DNA of 64,000 nt from a virus. The stretch's first letter is position 1; each line of letters opens with the position of its first letter. A program made the position numbers and the translations under genes. The DNA is taken from IMG/VR virus record IMGVR_UViG_3300022745_000018, positions 1 to 64,000 of that record; one strand, given 5' to 3'. The notes beneath the pieces are model-generated. The model had not been told where the DNA came from and did not search any database. It saw only the letters and a list, made by a program, of their open reading frames with translations. Positions 31,205 to 40,184 of this stretch are shown here, piece by piece.

Positions 31205-32428
31205 TCAGTCAGCACCGGAAGCAACCGGTTGTTGCGGCTGATGAACTTGGCTGGTCGATTGATGTTGTTGATGTAACCTAGCATTCTGAATTGCACGCAC
31301 TTGAGAAACTAAACGTTGCGCCAATCTAGCAACAAGTGCCTTGCGTCTTGAAGCACCAGCTTCAAATCTTTCTTTCTCTTGACGTGTCATTTCAGAAGGT
31401 TTCTTTCTAAAGATGCGCTTCTTAATCATCGCTAGGGCTAATTTTCTAGCACGATTCTGAATGACGGTAGTAGACGCGGCTGTACGTTCAGCCCTTTCTC
31501 TACGAGCAGTCAATTGAGTTGAATGCGTTCTGACATTTCTTGCTAATGCTCGGCGACCTTGTAGCGTCAGTGTCTCCATCACCAAAGATGCTTGAATACC
31601 TTCGTCATTGTATTCGTCGTCATACCCTTCAACGACATCATCCAAGTCAATTGATTCAAAAATCTCATTGACGTTATTCTCTAACAGATCCACTAGTTTC
31701 TGATCGATGATTTCTTCGTTGGTTTGTTTGGTGACGTTCGATAGACCGAACGGTAGGCCAACCATTGCATTGGCTACACCCATACTCTTAGCGACTCTCA
31801 GAAATGGTACAAGAACAAGCCATTGCTTTTTCTCTTTATACTTTTCTTTGAATGCGTTGATGGAATCTTCCATCGTTTCGTATAGAGAATCTTTCAACTC
31901 TACACCAGCGACGGATGCAATGACTGACACAATACGTTTACGTTCGATGCCGTCCTTCAGTCCTTCAACGATTAGAGGTGTCTCAGTTGACTGTTTTGTG
32001 TAGAAACCTTCGATAGATTCCAACACGGAATATCTGCGATCCAAATCCTCAGATTCGTTCAGAGCAATGTCCAGACACTTGACAATCTGATGTTTGGAAT
32101 ACATATCATCAAACTCATCAAATTGTTCAACGATAGACTCAGCTAACTCAAGATCGAAATGTTTCGTCTCGTAGCCAAATAGCGCAATTTGACCGGATTC
32201 GGTGATTGTGAAATCTGGAGCATCCGATTTTGTTTCTGCTTCCTTCACTTCATTCAACCACTTCTTTTCTTGACCATCTTTACCAACGACAGTAACGTAA
32301 TTACTACCGCGGTCAATGATCTTCAATTGTTCGCCGGTTTGGACATCCTCTACCACCTCACCAACCTTGAGGATTTCGCCAGCCAAATACCGTTCTCTTA
32401 ATGTTGTCATATCAGCTTTATCTTGCAT
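31205..32428 (-). CDS. Large virion-associated protein with basic helical C-terminus
   Basis: 407 residues. The first 60 (VGEVVEDVQTGEQLKIIDRG) form a small barrel. The middle is acidic and helical. The last 120 residues are strongly basic and arginine-rich (LQGRRALARNVRTHSTQL, KLALAMIKKRIFRKKPSEM), ending in a Gln-rich tail. This closing pattern is shared by many head or injected proteins of T4-like marine phages, as I recall. A DNA-binding internal head protein is likely but unproven. Confidence 0.65.
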   Translation of the reverse strand: MQDKADMTTLRERYLAGEILKVGEVVEDVQTGEQLKIIDRGSNYVTVVGKDGQEKKWLNEVKEAETKSDAPDFTITESGQIALFGYETKHFDLELAESIVEQFDEFDDMYSKHQIVKCLDIALNESEDLDRRYSVLESIEGFYTKQSTETPLIVEGLKDGIERKRIVSVIASVAGVELKDSLYETMEDSINAFKEKYKEKKQWLVLVPFLRVAKSMGVANAMVGLPFGLSNVTKQTNEEIIDQKLVDLLENNVNEIFESIDLDDVVEGYDDEYNDEGIQASLVMETLTLQGRRALARNVRTHSTQLTARRERAERTAASTTVIQNRARKLALAMIKKRIFRKKPSEMTRQEKERFEAGASRRKALVARLAQRLVSQVRAIQNARLHQQHQSTSQVHQPQQPVASGAD

Positions 32429-32442
32429 AAAAGATTCTGTTC

Positions 32443-32450
32443 AATTTATT
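32443..32450 (-). promoter_or_regulatory. Late-type promoter box AATAAATT
   Basis: Minus-strand CTAAATAAATTG, about 15 nt upstream of ATG 32428 and overlapping the end of the small terminase gene. Confidence 0.4.
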
Positions 32451-32916
32451 TAGGTTCAACATCAATGACGCTGTCTGGGTCATCGGTGGTTGGTAGTGTC
32501 TTCAACCAATCACCAAGTTCTTTAGTTGAACCGACAAAGACCGTCGTGTTATTCTGAACCATTTGCGTCGGTGTACCATCTGGTTGTTTCTGTTGGTTTG
32601 GTTTATGAGCAACTTCAAGATCCAACAATTGGACATTCGTATCAGCCAATGTTCTAATCAATCCACCAAGAACTTCAAAGTCTCGAGATTTCTCAGTTGC
32701 GTTCGCAATTGTCTGAAGATCAGACAAAGCAGTCATACCAACCTCAAGCAGTTTGACGATGTTACCTTTAACATATTCACGTTGAGATTCCAAACTATCG
32801 ATTGAATCTGCGATAGCACTGGTGCGGACATCGGCTAACGACCGTTCTTCATCCAAGACAGTAGATGGTTCTGTGCCGAAAATCTCGGACAGTTTGTTAT
32901 TCATTTTTGGGGTCAT
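32446..32916 (-). CDS. 16: Small terminase subunit, T4 gp16 type
   Basis: 156 residues from ATG 32916 (ATGA overlap with gene 15); T4 gp16 has 164. The central coiled-coil (REYVKGNIVKLLEVGMTALS ... FEVLGGLIRTLADTNVQLL) and the closing NNTTVFVGSTKELGDWL match T4 gp16 closely. It recognises phage DNA and stimulates the packaging ATPase. In T4 it sits next to gene 17, but here the large subunit is about 26 kb away and on the other strand. Confidence 0.88.
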   Translation of the reverse strand: MTPKMNNKLSEIFGTEPSTVLDEERSLADVRTSAIADSIDSLESQREYVKGNIVKLLEVGMTALSDLQTIANATEKSRDFEVLGGLIRTLADTNVQLLDLEVAHKPNQQKQPDGTPTQMVQNNTTVFVGSTKELGDWLKTLPTTDDPDSVIDVEPK

Positions 32917-33689
32917 GGTGTCCAACTTTCATGAACTGTATGCGGATCATTAGAATCGGCAACAAACGGATCAATCTCAGCAATGAATTGAGAAGTTCCA
33001 TTGACGTCAACGATGACTCGTTTAATGACTCCCTGGACTGGACCTTCGTCGGGGAAATGATTCCCCGTGTCCATAACATCTTCTTCACCAAATAGCGGAC
33101 CGTAAATCAGAGCACGCATAGTGAATGAATATGTAGAAATGATGTATCTACGTTCCTCGTATGATCCATCATATTGATCATCAGAAGTAACTGAATTGAG
33201 GATTAGAGGAATGTCCAAGACCACTTCAGGATCTTTGATCATCTTGATCCGCAAATTCATATCTGGTCCAAAGAACGGAAGAATCTGTTCCATGATCTTG
33301 AGATTATCCTCAAGAGTCTTTGTGTAAGAATACAAATTGAATGTGATATTGTATGGCACCGGAGCAAATGTCTTGATCTGCGTGCCATCTGTTCTGAAAC
33401 AGAGTTTCTTATTCAGTTTATTAAGTTGACGTGAACTGTCATAATCGTAGCTGACGATTTCGTAACTCAATCTGGGTAACGAAATCTCTACGTCTTCTTG
33501 CAGAGAAGGGTCTTGTTGGAGTCTGGTTATGAACTTTTCTTTCTGAGCGAAAGCAATTGGTACTTTGACGATCTTCCTAGTCGCACCAGTGTCATCCTTC
33601 GTTCTAATCATAAGATTGTTGAACAAACCACCGAAAGCAACAATCAGTTTCCTAATTGTGCCATGGTAGAAAGGATTTGTAGTGATCAT
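32913..33689 (-). CDS. 15: Tail completion and sheath stabiliser, T4 gp15 type
   Basis: 258 residues (T4 gp15 has 272). FYHGTIRKLIVAFGGLFNN, VPIAFAQKEKFITRL, SLPRLSYEIVSYDYDSSRQL and MEQILPFFGPDMNL follow the T4 gp15 pattern. It caps the tail tube and sheath and joins the neck. It lies between gene 14 and gene 16 as in T4. Confidence 0.9.
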   Translation of the reverse strand: MITTNPFYHGTIRKLIVAFGGLFNNLMIRTKDDTGATRKIVKVPIAFAQKEKFITRLQQDPSLQEDVEISLPRLSYEIVSYDYDSSRQLNKLNKKLCFRTDGTQIKTFAPVPYNITFNLYSYTKTLEDNLKIMEQILPFFGPDMNLRIKMIKDPEVVLDIPLILNSVTSDDQYDGSYEERRYIISTYSFTMRALIYGPLFGEEDVMDTGNHFPDEGPVQGVIKRVIVDVNGTSQFIAEIDPFVADSNDPHTVHESWTP

Positions 33690-33692
33690 CTA

Positions 33693-34427
33693 TTATTTAC
33701 CAGCCAAAGGATTCTTCTTAGAGAAATCCATGATATCCAAGAACTCTTGTTTCAGTTCGTCATCGTCACCAAAACCAAGAACGTCGTCGTATGGGATAGC
33801 AGATGTATATGCTGGATCTGTAACGAATTCTGGTGGAGGAGTACCAACATCAAGCTTGGTATTCAAACGATCCATATTCTTTCCAAACACACTATCCACA
33901 GGAGCATACCCAGTGTTGAACGTTTCGTTGTTCAACTGTGTCAATTCACAACGCAGTTCCCATACATACTTCTTATTTAATTGGTAGAAACTAGGTTCTT
34001 CGTCTTCAACGAATTTGATTTCAAACAGAGATTGCGAATTTGGGATGTAAATAAGATCACCCTCATTTGGTCTCCATTTAACCGTAGCATTCCGTGAAGA
34101 TGGTACGATCGGTACAACGACATCAGTAAATCGTTTGCGAGCGATGATCATCGTACAGGTATCTCGAACTTCAAGACCGAACTTAGCGATCATTTCACCT
34201 TCACCACCATACCCAGTGTAGTCACCAATCCAACATTCAACAATCGCATGAGAATCGAACGATGAAAGATTGTCCTCTCCCAGGACTTGATCTAGTTTAC
34301 CCAGAGTCCTCGGTAAATAGACGCAATCAACACCAGCGATCTGAATTGACTCAATCGCCATCTGTTCTACGATGTTCTGCTCAGACGGTACACCAATCTG
34401 AGCTTGAAAGTACGGGTTTAGTGCCAT
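33693..34427 (-). CDS. 14: Neck protein, T4 gp14 type
   Basis: 244 residues (T4 gp14 has 256). The N-terminus NPYFQAQIGVPSEQNIVEQM, the FGLEVRDTCTMIIARKRF segment and EGDLIYIPNSQSLFEIKFVE are characteristic of gp14 homologues. It completes the head-tail connector with gp13. The stop and start of the next gene overlap by one base. Confidence 0.9.
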   Translation of the reverse strand: MALNPYFQAQIGVPSEQNIVEQMAIESIQIAGVDCVYLPRTLGKLDQVLGEDNLSSFDSHAIVECWIGDYTGYGGEGEMIAKFGLEVRDTCTMIIARKRFTDVVVPIVPSSRNATVKWRPNEGDLIYIPNSQSLFEIKFVEDEEPSFYQLNKKYVWELRCELTQLNNETFNTGYAPVDSVFGKNMDRLNTKLDVGTPPPEFVTDPAYTSAIPYDDVLGFGDDDELKQEFLDIMDFSKKNPLAGK

Positions 34428-35023
34428 TATTGCTTCTTAGGAGGGCGTGAACCGAACCACCATGTAGAACATGTAGTGAAGACGTATGTAATGGTACTAA
34501 TGATCTGCAGTTGAATCTGCATTGCTTGATCAGCTGTCATGTAGACACCATACTTTGAACTCAGATCCTTTACCCAAAGGAACATCATTGTAACCAAGAT
34601 GCATAGATAGATCGTCATTCCCGGGCGAAGGATGCCGCGAACAAAATCAACAATACCCATCATTAGAACAACGGCTGCACCAGCGAAACCTGGTCGCTTC
34701 TGCGATTCGGGTGCTAAGTATTTTGCAGTATCATTCTCGAAACTGGCGGAGAACATCTTTGCATCGGCATCTGCTTCAGCCACACCAATCGCTGCATCTT
34801 TATTACTTGACGCGATCGCTTCGTCTGCCTCTGCTCGTCTTTTCGCCGATTCAGATTCGATAGTCGCCAATTGGATGGAATTTGCATGATTCAACTTCAA
34901 TGTTTCGATGTCTTGATTTCGATGCTGATAATCGAAATACCGCTGAATCAACACACCGATCAAGCCAGTGGCTCCACCGGAAAAAATACCACCAACTATA
35001 GTACCAACAATTTCACCAACCAT
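34427..35023 (-). CDS. Candidate holin (multi-pass membrane protein with coiled coil)
   Basis: 198 residues. A glycine-rich hydrophobic N-terminus (GTIVGGIFSGGATGLIGVLI) is followed by a charged alanine-rich coiled coil (residues about 35-95) and three hydrophobic helices, ending in a basic tail (SRPPKKQ). This resembles three-helix phage holin families such as the GTA-type. It follows the endolysin gene by 4 nt. A holin role is inferred from topology and neighbours. Confidence 0.55.
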   Translation of the reverse strand: MVGEIVGTIVGGIFSGGATGLIGVLIQRYFDYQHRNQDIETLKLNHANSIQLATIESESAKRRAEADEAIASSNKDAAIGVAEADADAKMFSASFENDTAKYLAPESQKRPGFAGAAVVLMMGIVDFVRGILRPGMTIYLCILVTMMFLWVKDLSSKYGVYMTADQAMQIQLQIISTITYVFTTCSTWWFGSRPPKKQ

Positions 35024-35027
35024 TTTA

Positions 35028-35597
35028 TCACCCCAACAAAATCAATGCTCTAGTGTACAGCGATTGACGATCAGCCAAACCATTGTACCCACCGTTAATT
35101 CTTCTAGTGAGTTCACCGAAGTTATCAATGAACTTATTCAAATTCTTTCTACGCCAATACAAACCAGCAGAGACAGCCGCCCAAAACGGTTTCTCCAGTT
35201 CCTCAGGATGTTCTTCGAAATCAGGAACTTGAACTTTCATTACCTGAACGGCATAAGCACCAAGATCTCTGTAATTGCTTCTACCAGTGATCTGAATGAA
35301 TCCTCTACCATAGTACCGTTTACCATCACCGCTCGTGGTATTACCAAGTCTCTTCGACAAACTCGTCACTGGTTCATATCTGATTTGAGCAGAAGTTGGA
35401 CCCCAAATCTCTTTCATGAAAAGCAATCTACCAGATTCATGACCAATTTGCGCTAGAAAAGCAGCACACTGCTCAACAGTTTCGATCTGCGCAACGGTCA
35501 TTGCAATTCTCAATGGATTGACGAACACAGAACTAACCCTTCGGCCATACAATGACTGAAGGATTTCTGGTGTAATCCGATTGACGATATCTGACAT
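35028..35597 (-). CDS. Endolysin, GH19 (chitinase-like lysozyme) family
   Basis: 189 residues, one domain. The catalytic glutamate lies in IGHESGRL (E54), with a second acid at E63, and YYGRGFIQITGRSNY (about 95-109) is the GH19 substrate-binding signature; the end contains INGGYNGLADR. It cleaves peptidoglycan at lysis. No signal peptide, so export depends on a holin. It is unrelated to the T4 gene e lysozyme (GH24). Confidence 0.92.
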   Translation of the reverse strand: MSDIVNRITPEILQSLYGRRVSSVFVNPLRIAMTVAQIETVEQCAAFLAQIGHESGRLLFMKEIWGPTSAQIRYEPVTSLSKRLGNTTSGDGKRYYGRGFIQITGRSNYRDLGAYAVQVMKVQVPDFEEHPEELEKPFWAAVSAGLYWRRKNLNKFIDNFGELTRRINGGYNGLADRQSLYTRALILLG

Positions 35598-36046
35598 TAG
35601 TACTTACTTACAGATTCTGAAATTTGTTTCGAGGACGTAAATCCTTTTGTGTACATCTCGGCTGCTTTTTCTAGGAACTTTGCACCAGAGAAACTGGCCA
35701 TGATGACTGTAGCCAATTCCCACCAAACACTGAACTCATTGTGTCTGGAAATAGCAAACATCAGTACACCAGCCAAGAAACTTCCTAGCATATGGCTTGT
35801 CGCAAACAACCCAATTCTACTGATTCCGGTAGCTTTGCGCTTCATTTCTGAATCCAGACGGATAACAAGAGCAGTCGCACCAGATAGAATAGCAACACCG
35901 GCCATCACCAAGACTTGCGTCATGCTGATATTAGCGAAAGGATCTGGTGGAGTAGTCGCTACTGCGGCACTAACGGCCATAGGCCATAGGAAAAACAGTA
36001 AGATTTTAGCAATGGCGATTTTTCTAATGAAGTTGTTCTTCTGCAT
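35597..36046 (-). CDS. Small membrane protein of the lysis cassette
   Basis: 149 residues from ATG 36046. A signal-like N-terminal helix (IAIAKILLFFLWPMAVSA) is followed by two or three further hydrophobic segments (VLVMAGVAILSGATALVI, LGSFLAGVLMFAI, ELATVIMASFSGAKFL) and a polar C-terminus. Its stop and the endolysin start share a base. Likely a second holin, antiholin or other lysis factor; the exact role cannot be read from sequence. Confidence 0.5.
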   Translation of the reverse strand: MQKNNFIRKIAIAKILLFFLWPMAVSAAVATTPPDPFANISMTQVLVMAGVAILSGATALVIRLDSEMKRKATGISRIGLFATSHMLGSFLAGVLMFAISRHNEFSVWWELATVIMASFSGAKFLEKAAEMYTKGFTSSKQISESVSKY

Positions 36047-36485
36047 GTTTGTCTTCAAAGCAATTCGTCATCTTTACAAAGATGTCATACCCAGCAATGA
36101 TGGTGGCAATTACCCCATCGAGAAAATATCGAGCTATTGACAACGAGTTAAGGTCTTTGATCGTCAAAACAATCGCCGAGGTAACCAAACATATGAATAG
36201 CGCTAAAACCATGTAGATGACATGTCTATTATGCGATATGCTATCTACTACATATTTATTTAGAGATCTGAAGTCCGATGTAAGGGTATCGTATAACCCA
36301 ATCGCGATAACGATAAAGAACGATGATAGAATCGTTGTTGTACTAGACGATATCGCCTCATTAAAGAAATGGTGACCAAATGTGCTGTCGTAGAACAAAC
36401 TAACAACGGTAAATAACATGCTCATCAGAAGGTATAATCTGACACATGTGTATGCATGCCAATGATTCTGTTTACCCATATTCAT
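36024..36485 (-). CDS. Four-helix membrane protein of the lysis cassette
   Basis: 153 residues from ATG 36485 (MNMGKQNHWHAYTCVR). Four hydrophobic segments are evident (LYLLMSMLFTVVSLFY, TILSSFFIVIAIGLYDTL, VIYMVLALFICLVTSAIVL, YFLDGVIATIIAGYDIF), with a charged C-terminal tail. It overlaps the next membrane protein by 23 nt. Lysis control is suggested by context only. Confidence 0.5.
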   Translation of the reverse strand: MNMGKQNHWHAYTCVRLYLLMSMLFTVVSLFYDSTFGHHFFNEAISSSTTTILSSFFIVIAIGLYDTLTSDFRSLNKYVVDSISHNRHVIYMVLALFICLVTSAIVLTIKDLNSLSIARYFLDGVIATIIAGYDIFVKMTNCFEDKHAEEQLH

Positions 36486-36489
36486 TTCA

Positions 36490-37440
36490 TTACCCCAAGA
36501 AGCCGATAGGTGGAAGTTCATAAGTGTCTCTAATTTCATTTTCTGCTGACTGAATCTCAGCCTCCGCTTGTGCCATCAAAGTACTAGCATCAATCGTCAC
36601 TCCACCCAACAACTGAATGTTTTGGTACTTAGATGTATTGGATGCCCATTGTTTCTTTATCACAGCCGTCACTAATTTCTTCAATAGACGGTCATTGTAA
36701 ATCTTCACATATGTATCTGGATCAAGAATGCGATATGTTTCAAACACGATCGTCGTCCCAATCGTGAAACCCGACATATCAGTATCCAAATAGATACGAT
36801 TCATTTTCTGGTTGAAATTGATCTGTGGAAGAGGTCTAATTGTTTTATCGACCAATTCCATGTATTCACGGACTTGTTCATAGTAGATCAACGATGACGA
36901 ACCCAATGTCGATAATTGGCTTGTTAGATTGAACATCGGATCGAACAAGAAGTTCTGTGACGAGTAGTTTGGAGTCCACGGAACTGCTCTAATGACACCA
37001 GTTACTAATGGCGACACCGAAACATACCCGTTTTCCGTATCACCCTGTACTTTCAATAGAAACGTTGTGGTGAATCCTGTCTGATTTGTCAGTGTTTCGT
37101 TAAGAACTAACGATTGACCAGAAGCACCAATTGGAGAAAATACTCCATTGGTAATGGCGATAGTCGGTGTTTTCATGTCATCGACTATGAAGTAATTACC
37201 GTTAGCCGCCGTCACTTTATCACCCTTCTGCAATCCAGAAGTACTCATGGTGATCTCCGTACCAGTGATTACGTGTTTCAACCAAACGCGCTCAGTTGCA
37301 TCGTAATGGAAGTCTTGGAAAAACTGTAGAGCATCATCAACTCTATCTTGAACTTGAGTCATGTCAACTTCAATGTTGATGACTGGTGCACCTAACTTCC
37401 GTAGTGCATATTCAATCAACTTCTGTCGTGTATCAATCAT
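36490..37440 (-). CDS. 13: Neck protein, T4 gp13 type
   Basis: 316 residues (T4 gp13 has 309). The opening EYALRKLGAPVINIEVDMTQ and DALQFFQDFHYDATE are the conserved start of gp13 homologues, and the closing AEAEIQSAENEIRDTYELPP matches as well. A head-completion protein that docks on the portal. In T4, gene 14 follows directly; here four genes of a probable lysis cassette intervene. Confidence 0.9.
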   Translation of the reverse strand: MIDTRQKLIEYALRKLGAPVINIEVDMTQVQDRVDDALQFFQDFHYDATERVWLKHVITGTEITMSTSGLQKGDKVTAANGNYFIVDDMKTPTIAITNGVFSPIGASGQSLVLNETLTNQTGFTTTFLLKVQGDTENGYVSVSPLVTGVIRAVPWTPNYSSQNFLFDPMFNLTSQLSTLGSSSLIYYEQVREYMELVDKTIRPLPQINFNQKMNRIYLDTDMSGFTIGTTIVFETYRILDPDTYVKIYNDRLLKKLVTAVIKKQWASNTSKYQNIQLLGGVTIDASTLMAQAEAEIQSAENEIRDTYELPPIGFLG

Positions 37441-37979
37441 CTATTTACCTGTATGCCTGTCTGTAGAACAAAATACGAATCGACGATATCGGTTAGTGGT
37501 GCCGGGATCTTTTCCAGATCTTGGTGGATGTTGAACCAAGAGAAGATGTCTTCACCAGTTTTTTCAATGAAAGCTTTTGCCATATCACCCTTCTTGGCAT
37601 TACCTTTGCCGGTGGAGGCTTTCTTGATTTCTGTTGGAGCCAACGTGACGATTGGGATATTTAACTCGTAAAGAGACTGTTTCATGACCGAAGTTGCTTC
37701 TGCGATATTGAGCAGCATCCCAGAACCACCAAATGCATATGCTTCAATGTACGCTTTCTCCACGGTACCCAATTTCAGAACGGCATCAAGTAAGGTATTA
37801 CATAGCTTCGAATATCGTTCTTCTGGAGTTTTCCATTCCGGTAATTCCAATAGAGTCACCTTTTTCGACCAACAATCTTGCTTCTTCTTTTGCTTAAATG
37901 CAAAATGTAAAATCTCGTTAACATCCGTTTTCACCGTAATTGCTGGTGAAGAGATGGAATAATCAATACCGATGATCAT
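37437..37979 (-). CDS. RuvC-like Holliday junction resolvase
   Basis: 180 residues, RNase H fold. The acidic residues are in IIGIDYSISSPAI (D6), KAYIEAYAFGGSG (E of motif II) and TDIVDSYFVL (motif IV), with TLAPTEIKKASTGKGNAKK preceding the last helix. RuvC-type enzymes in T4-like marine phages resolve recombination junctions before packaging, replacing T4 endonuclease VII. Starts coupled to the next small gene by ATGA and ends 4 nt into gene 13. Confidence 0.8.
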   Translation of the reverse strand: MIIGIDYSISSPAITVKTDVNEILHFAFKQKKKQDCWSKKVTLLELPEWKTPEERYSKLCNTLLDAVLKLGTVEKAYIEAYAFGGSGMLLNIAEATSVMKQSLYELNIPIVTLAPTEIKKASTGKGNAKKGDMAKAFIEKTGEDIFSWFNIHQDLEKIPAPLTDIVDSYFVLQTGIQVNR

Positions 37980-38185
37980 TTGTATGATATCTCAATGGTA
38001 TGAATCGCGGAAATCGGTGTAGTGAAAGTTAATGTGTTACCAACGAATGTATATGAATTCTTGAATTGGTATACCCCATCAATGAAGACATCGTCCGAAC
38101 CAGTTGCCCTTGAAACTGTCGTGTAAACTGTCCCACCATTTGCAGCGATTCGTTCAGCCGAACTATGATTGCCTAAATATTTCAT
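37976..38185 (-). CDS. Small virion-cluster protein
   Basis: 69 residues. VFIDGVYQFKNSYTFVGNTL followed by TFTTPISAIHTIEISYK is a beta-rich motif common in tail-fibre-associated and small structural proteins of marine T4-like phages, as I recall. It lies behind the late box at 38219-38227 and may be the first gene of the long virion operon. Function unknown. Confidence 0.55.
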   Translation of the reverse strand: MKYLGNHSSAERIAANGGTVYTTVSRATGSDDVFIDGVYQFKNSYTFVGNTLTFTTPISAIHTIEISYK

Positions 38186-38218
38186 GATTTGTTACTAACC
38201 GGTATGTGTTTGCTGTTG

Positions 38219-38227
38219 TATTTATCA
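38219..38227 (-). promoter_or_regulatory. Late-type promoter box TGATAAATA
   Basis: Minus-strand CTATGATAAATACAACAG, 34 nt upstream of the small virion gene and just downstream of a terminator. Among the best matches to the T4 late box in the window. Confidence 0.65.
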
Positions 38228-38250
38228 TAGAACGGTTTAGTAAGGAGATG

Positions 38251-38291
38251 CTAAAATGGTCCGGAAGCACGAAAATGCACTTCCAGACCAT
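38251..38291 (-). terminator. Rho-independent terminator
   Basis: ATGGTCTGGAAG and CTTCCGGACCAT pair over 12 bp (one G-U pair) with a 12-nt loop, followed by TTTTAG. It ends the message of the gene at 38318-38707 and separates the replication genes from the late virion operon. Confidence 0.75.
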
Positions 38292-38317
38292 CTAGATTAG
38301 AATCTTATATGGTTCTA

Positions 38318-38707
38318 TTAGCTTGCGGTGATAATGACACCATCTCCCTCAGATTCATGGATATCTGCGGCATACATCAACATCCCGCTCAAAATCTCCG
38401 ACAAAGCCAAGTTTGCACTATTGCATAAAGTCGAACCTGGTTGATTTGCTTTGATGATGTCAATGAAGCCGATGCAGTCTAAAAACAAGTCTTTACTGAA
38501 AACCAAATCAAACACAATCACATAATCGCAATCAACATTGGGGTTTTCGATAACGAACTCTCTACCAGCAGCAAGAATTCCCTTCAGAGTCTCTGTTGTT
38601 AGATCATCGCATACTTCTCGGAATGTACCGACTTCGGACAAACCGGCATCAGTTTTCTTAAAGAACGTTCCATTGACATACTGTTGGCCGTTGCTATTCA
38701 AAATCAT
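38318..38707 (-). CDS. Protein of unknown function
   Basis: 129 residues. Begins NSNGQQYVNGTFFKKTDAG, with a helical and acidic C-terminus containing CNSANLALSEILSGMLMYA. Several Cys but no metal-binding spacing. It lies 9 nt downstream of gene 41 and ends before a terminator, so it is probably co-expressed with the helicase. No family recognised. Confidence 0.55.
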   Translation of the reverse strand: MILNSNGQQYVNGTFFKKTDAGLSEVGTFREVCDDLTTETLKGILAAGREFVIENPNVDCDYVIVFDLVFSKDLFLDCIGFIDIIKANQPGSTLCNSANLALSEILSGMLMYAADIHESEGDGVIITAS

Positions 38708-38716
38708 ATATCACTT

Positions 38717-40108
38717 TCAATCGTAACTAAAATCGTCAAATGTGGTATTCGATTCAGAGATTTTGGATTTCTCCCAGATCTCATCAGAGAACATTTTTCC
38801 GCTACCTTTTTGTGGTTGAGCCTTCTCCACAGATGGGTTGTCCAAATCATACATCCGCATCTTCGAGTAATCGACACCCATCATGAATTTATTAGGGTCA
38901 TCCAATGATTTGTAGCGATTCTTCAACTGTCTGAACATCAATTGTTTCATTTGCTTCAAATCATCCGTGTTAATGATGGCACAGAACCAGTCAGCGATCA
39001 TCGGTGTACCTAGAGATTCGGATGTAGATGTCATGTCGACATCTGTGTTACCTACACCAGAACGGTTTGTCTGAACCGCAGTAATCACGGCGCAATTTGT
39101 TTCAATCGCCAATGCTCGGAGTTCTTCACCAACTGATTTCTGGATCGTGTATGAGTTTGCACCAGACGAAGGTTTGAATTTCTCTGATGCAACAATGCCC
39201 ATGTAGTCCACAATGATCAAATCGGGGACGAAGTTCTGTTTGGTCTTCAAGTCCTGGAGTAATGATCTGAAATGCCCACAATGAGAAGCACCCGTGGGAA
39301 ATTCCTTGATCTTCAGAACACCTCTGCTTTTCTCGATGACTGATTTGAACTTGTTATTGAAAACTGGTTTCGATAACATCTTGAGTGTTTCTGTGTCCAC
39401 ACCCATCATGTTCAAGTCATGACGTAGACCGATTTCAAACTCAGACATCTCAGCGGAGATGTACAAGACGTTGTAACCAGCCAATAGAGCACCAACACTG
39501 AAGTTAGACATCACAAACGATTTGCCGCCGTGAGGTGGTGCCAACAGAATATTGAGAGTCTTCCTCGGGAATCCACCACCAGTGATTTTGTCAAACATCA
39601 CAGACCCGGTAGGGATCCTAGCTTCAACCGAATGATAGTATTCCCAACGGAGTTCGGCTTCAGTCAAGTAATCGTGGCCTACTTGTGTATCGAAACAAAT
39701 AGATAGAGCTTGTGTGAGGATTGATGGGATAGCATCAGGGGTCATCTTGGACTGACCATCCGCAATCAAAACAGATTCTCTTAGAGCATTGTAGATTGCT
39801 TGATCTTTACAGAATTTCTCCGTAGCATCCATGAGATACTTCAGAGATTCAGTAAACTCCACGGTGGAAGAAATGACGTTCTTCAGTCCAGCATACAGTT
39901 CAGCGGAACCTTTGAGATTCTCAATCTCAACCAACAGTGCTTGTTTTGATGGTAAACCATTGTGCTTGGTGAAATACCGCGAATAGATCTTGAAAAGTGC
40001 TTTATCTTCTTTCTGCTGGAAGTACTCATCACGTAGATGAGGCATCACTCGCCTAGCATATTCCTCATTGGTTATAAGCTGTGAAAAAATTAGATCTTCT
40101 GTACGCAT
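38717..40108 (-). CDS. 41: Replicative DNA helicase, T4 gp41 type
   Basis: 463 residues from ATG 40108, with AAGGCG upstream (T4 gp41 has 475). DnaB-family helicase: Walker A APPHGGKSF, then VLYISAEMSEFEIG, Walker B DLIIVDYMGI and the LGTPMIADWF region. It unwinds DNA ahead of the polymerase and interacts with the primase. It follows uvsX behind the promoter at 40133-40161. Confidence 0.93.
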   Translation of the reverse strand: MRTEDLIFSQLITNEEYARRVMPHLRDEYFQQKEDKALFKIYSRYFTKHNGLPSKQALLVEIENLKGSAELYAGLKNVISSTVEFTESLKYLMDATEKFCKDQAIYNALRESVLIADGQSKMTPDAIPSILTQALSICFDTQVGHDYLTEAELRWEYYHSVEARIPTGSVMFDKITGGGFPRKTLNILLAPPHGGKSFVMSNFSVGALLAGYNVLYISAEMSEFEIGLRHDLNMMGVDTETLKMLSKPVFNNKFKSVIEKSRGVLKIKEFPTGASHCGHFRSLLQDLKTKQNFVPDLIIVDYMGIVASEKFKPSSGANSYTIQKSVGEELRALAIETNCAVITAVQTNRSGVGNTDVDMTSTSESLGTPMIADWFCAIINTDDLKQMKQLMFRQLKNRYKSLDDPNKFMMGVDYSKMRMYDLDNPSVEKAQPQKGSGKMFSDEIWEKSKISESNTTFDDFSYD

Positions 40109-40132
40109 CAAGCGCCTTCATAACAAAATTAA

Positions 40133-40161
40133 ATTGTAATACCGCCGAGCGGACATGTAAA
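40133..40161 (-). promoter_or_regulatory. Early-type promoter (TTTACA-17-TACAAT)
   Basis: Minus-strand TTTACA (40156-40161), 17 nt, TACAAT (40133-40138), upstream of gene 41. The -35 box lies in the loop of the uvsX terminator-like hairpin. Confidence 0.7.
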
Positions 40162-40175
40162 ATAATCCGCTCGGC
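40144..40175 (-). terminator. Terminator-like hairpin after uvsX enclosing a promoter box
   Basis: GCCGAGCGGA and TCCGCTCGGC form a perfect 10-bp GC-rich stem with a 12-nt loop. The loop contains TTTACA, the -35 of the gene 41 promoter. There is no classic T-run directly after the stem, so termination is likely but not certain. Confidence 0.55.
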
Positions 40176-40184
40176 TTCTACCCA

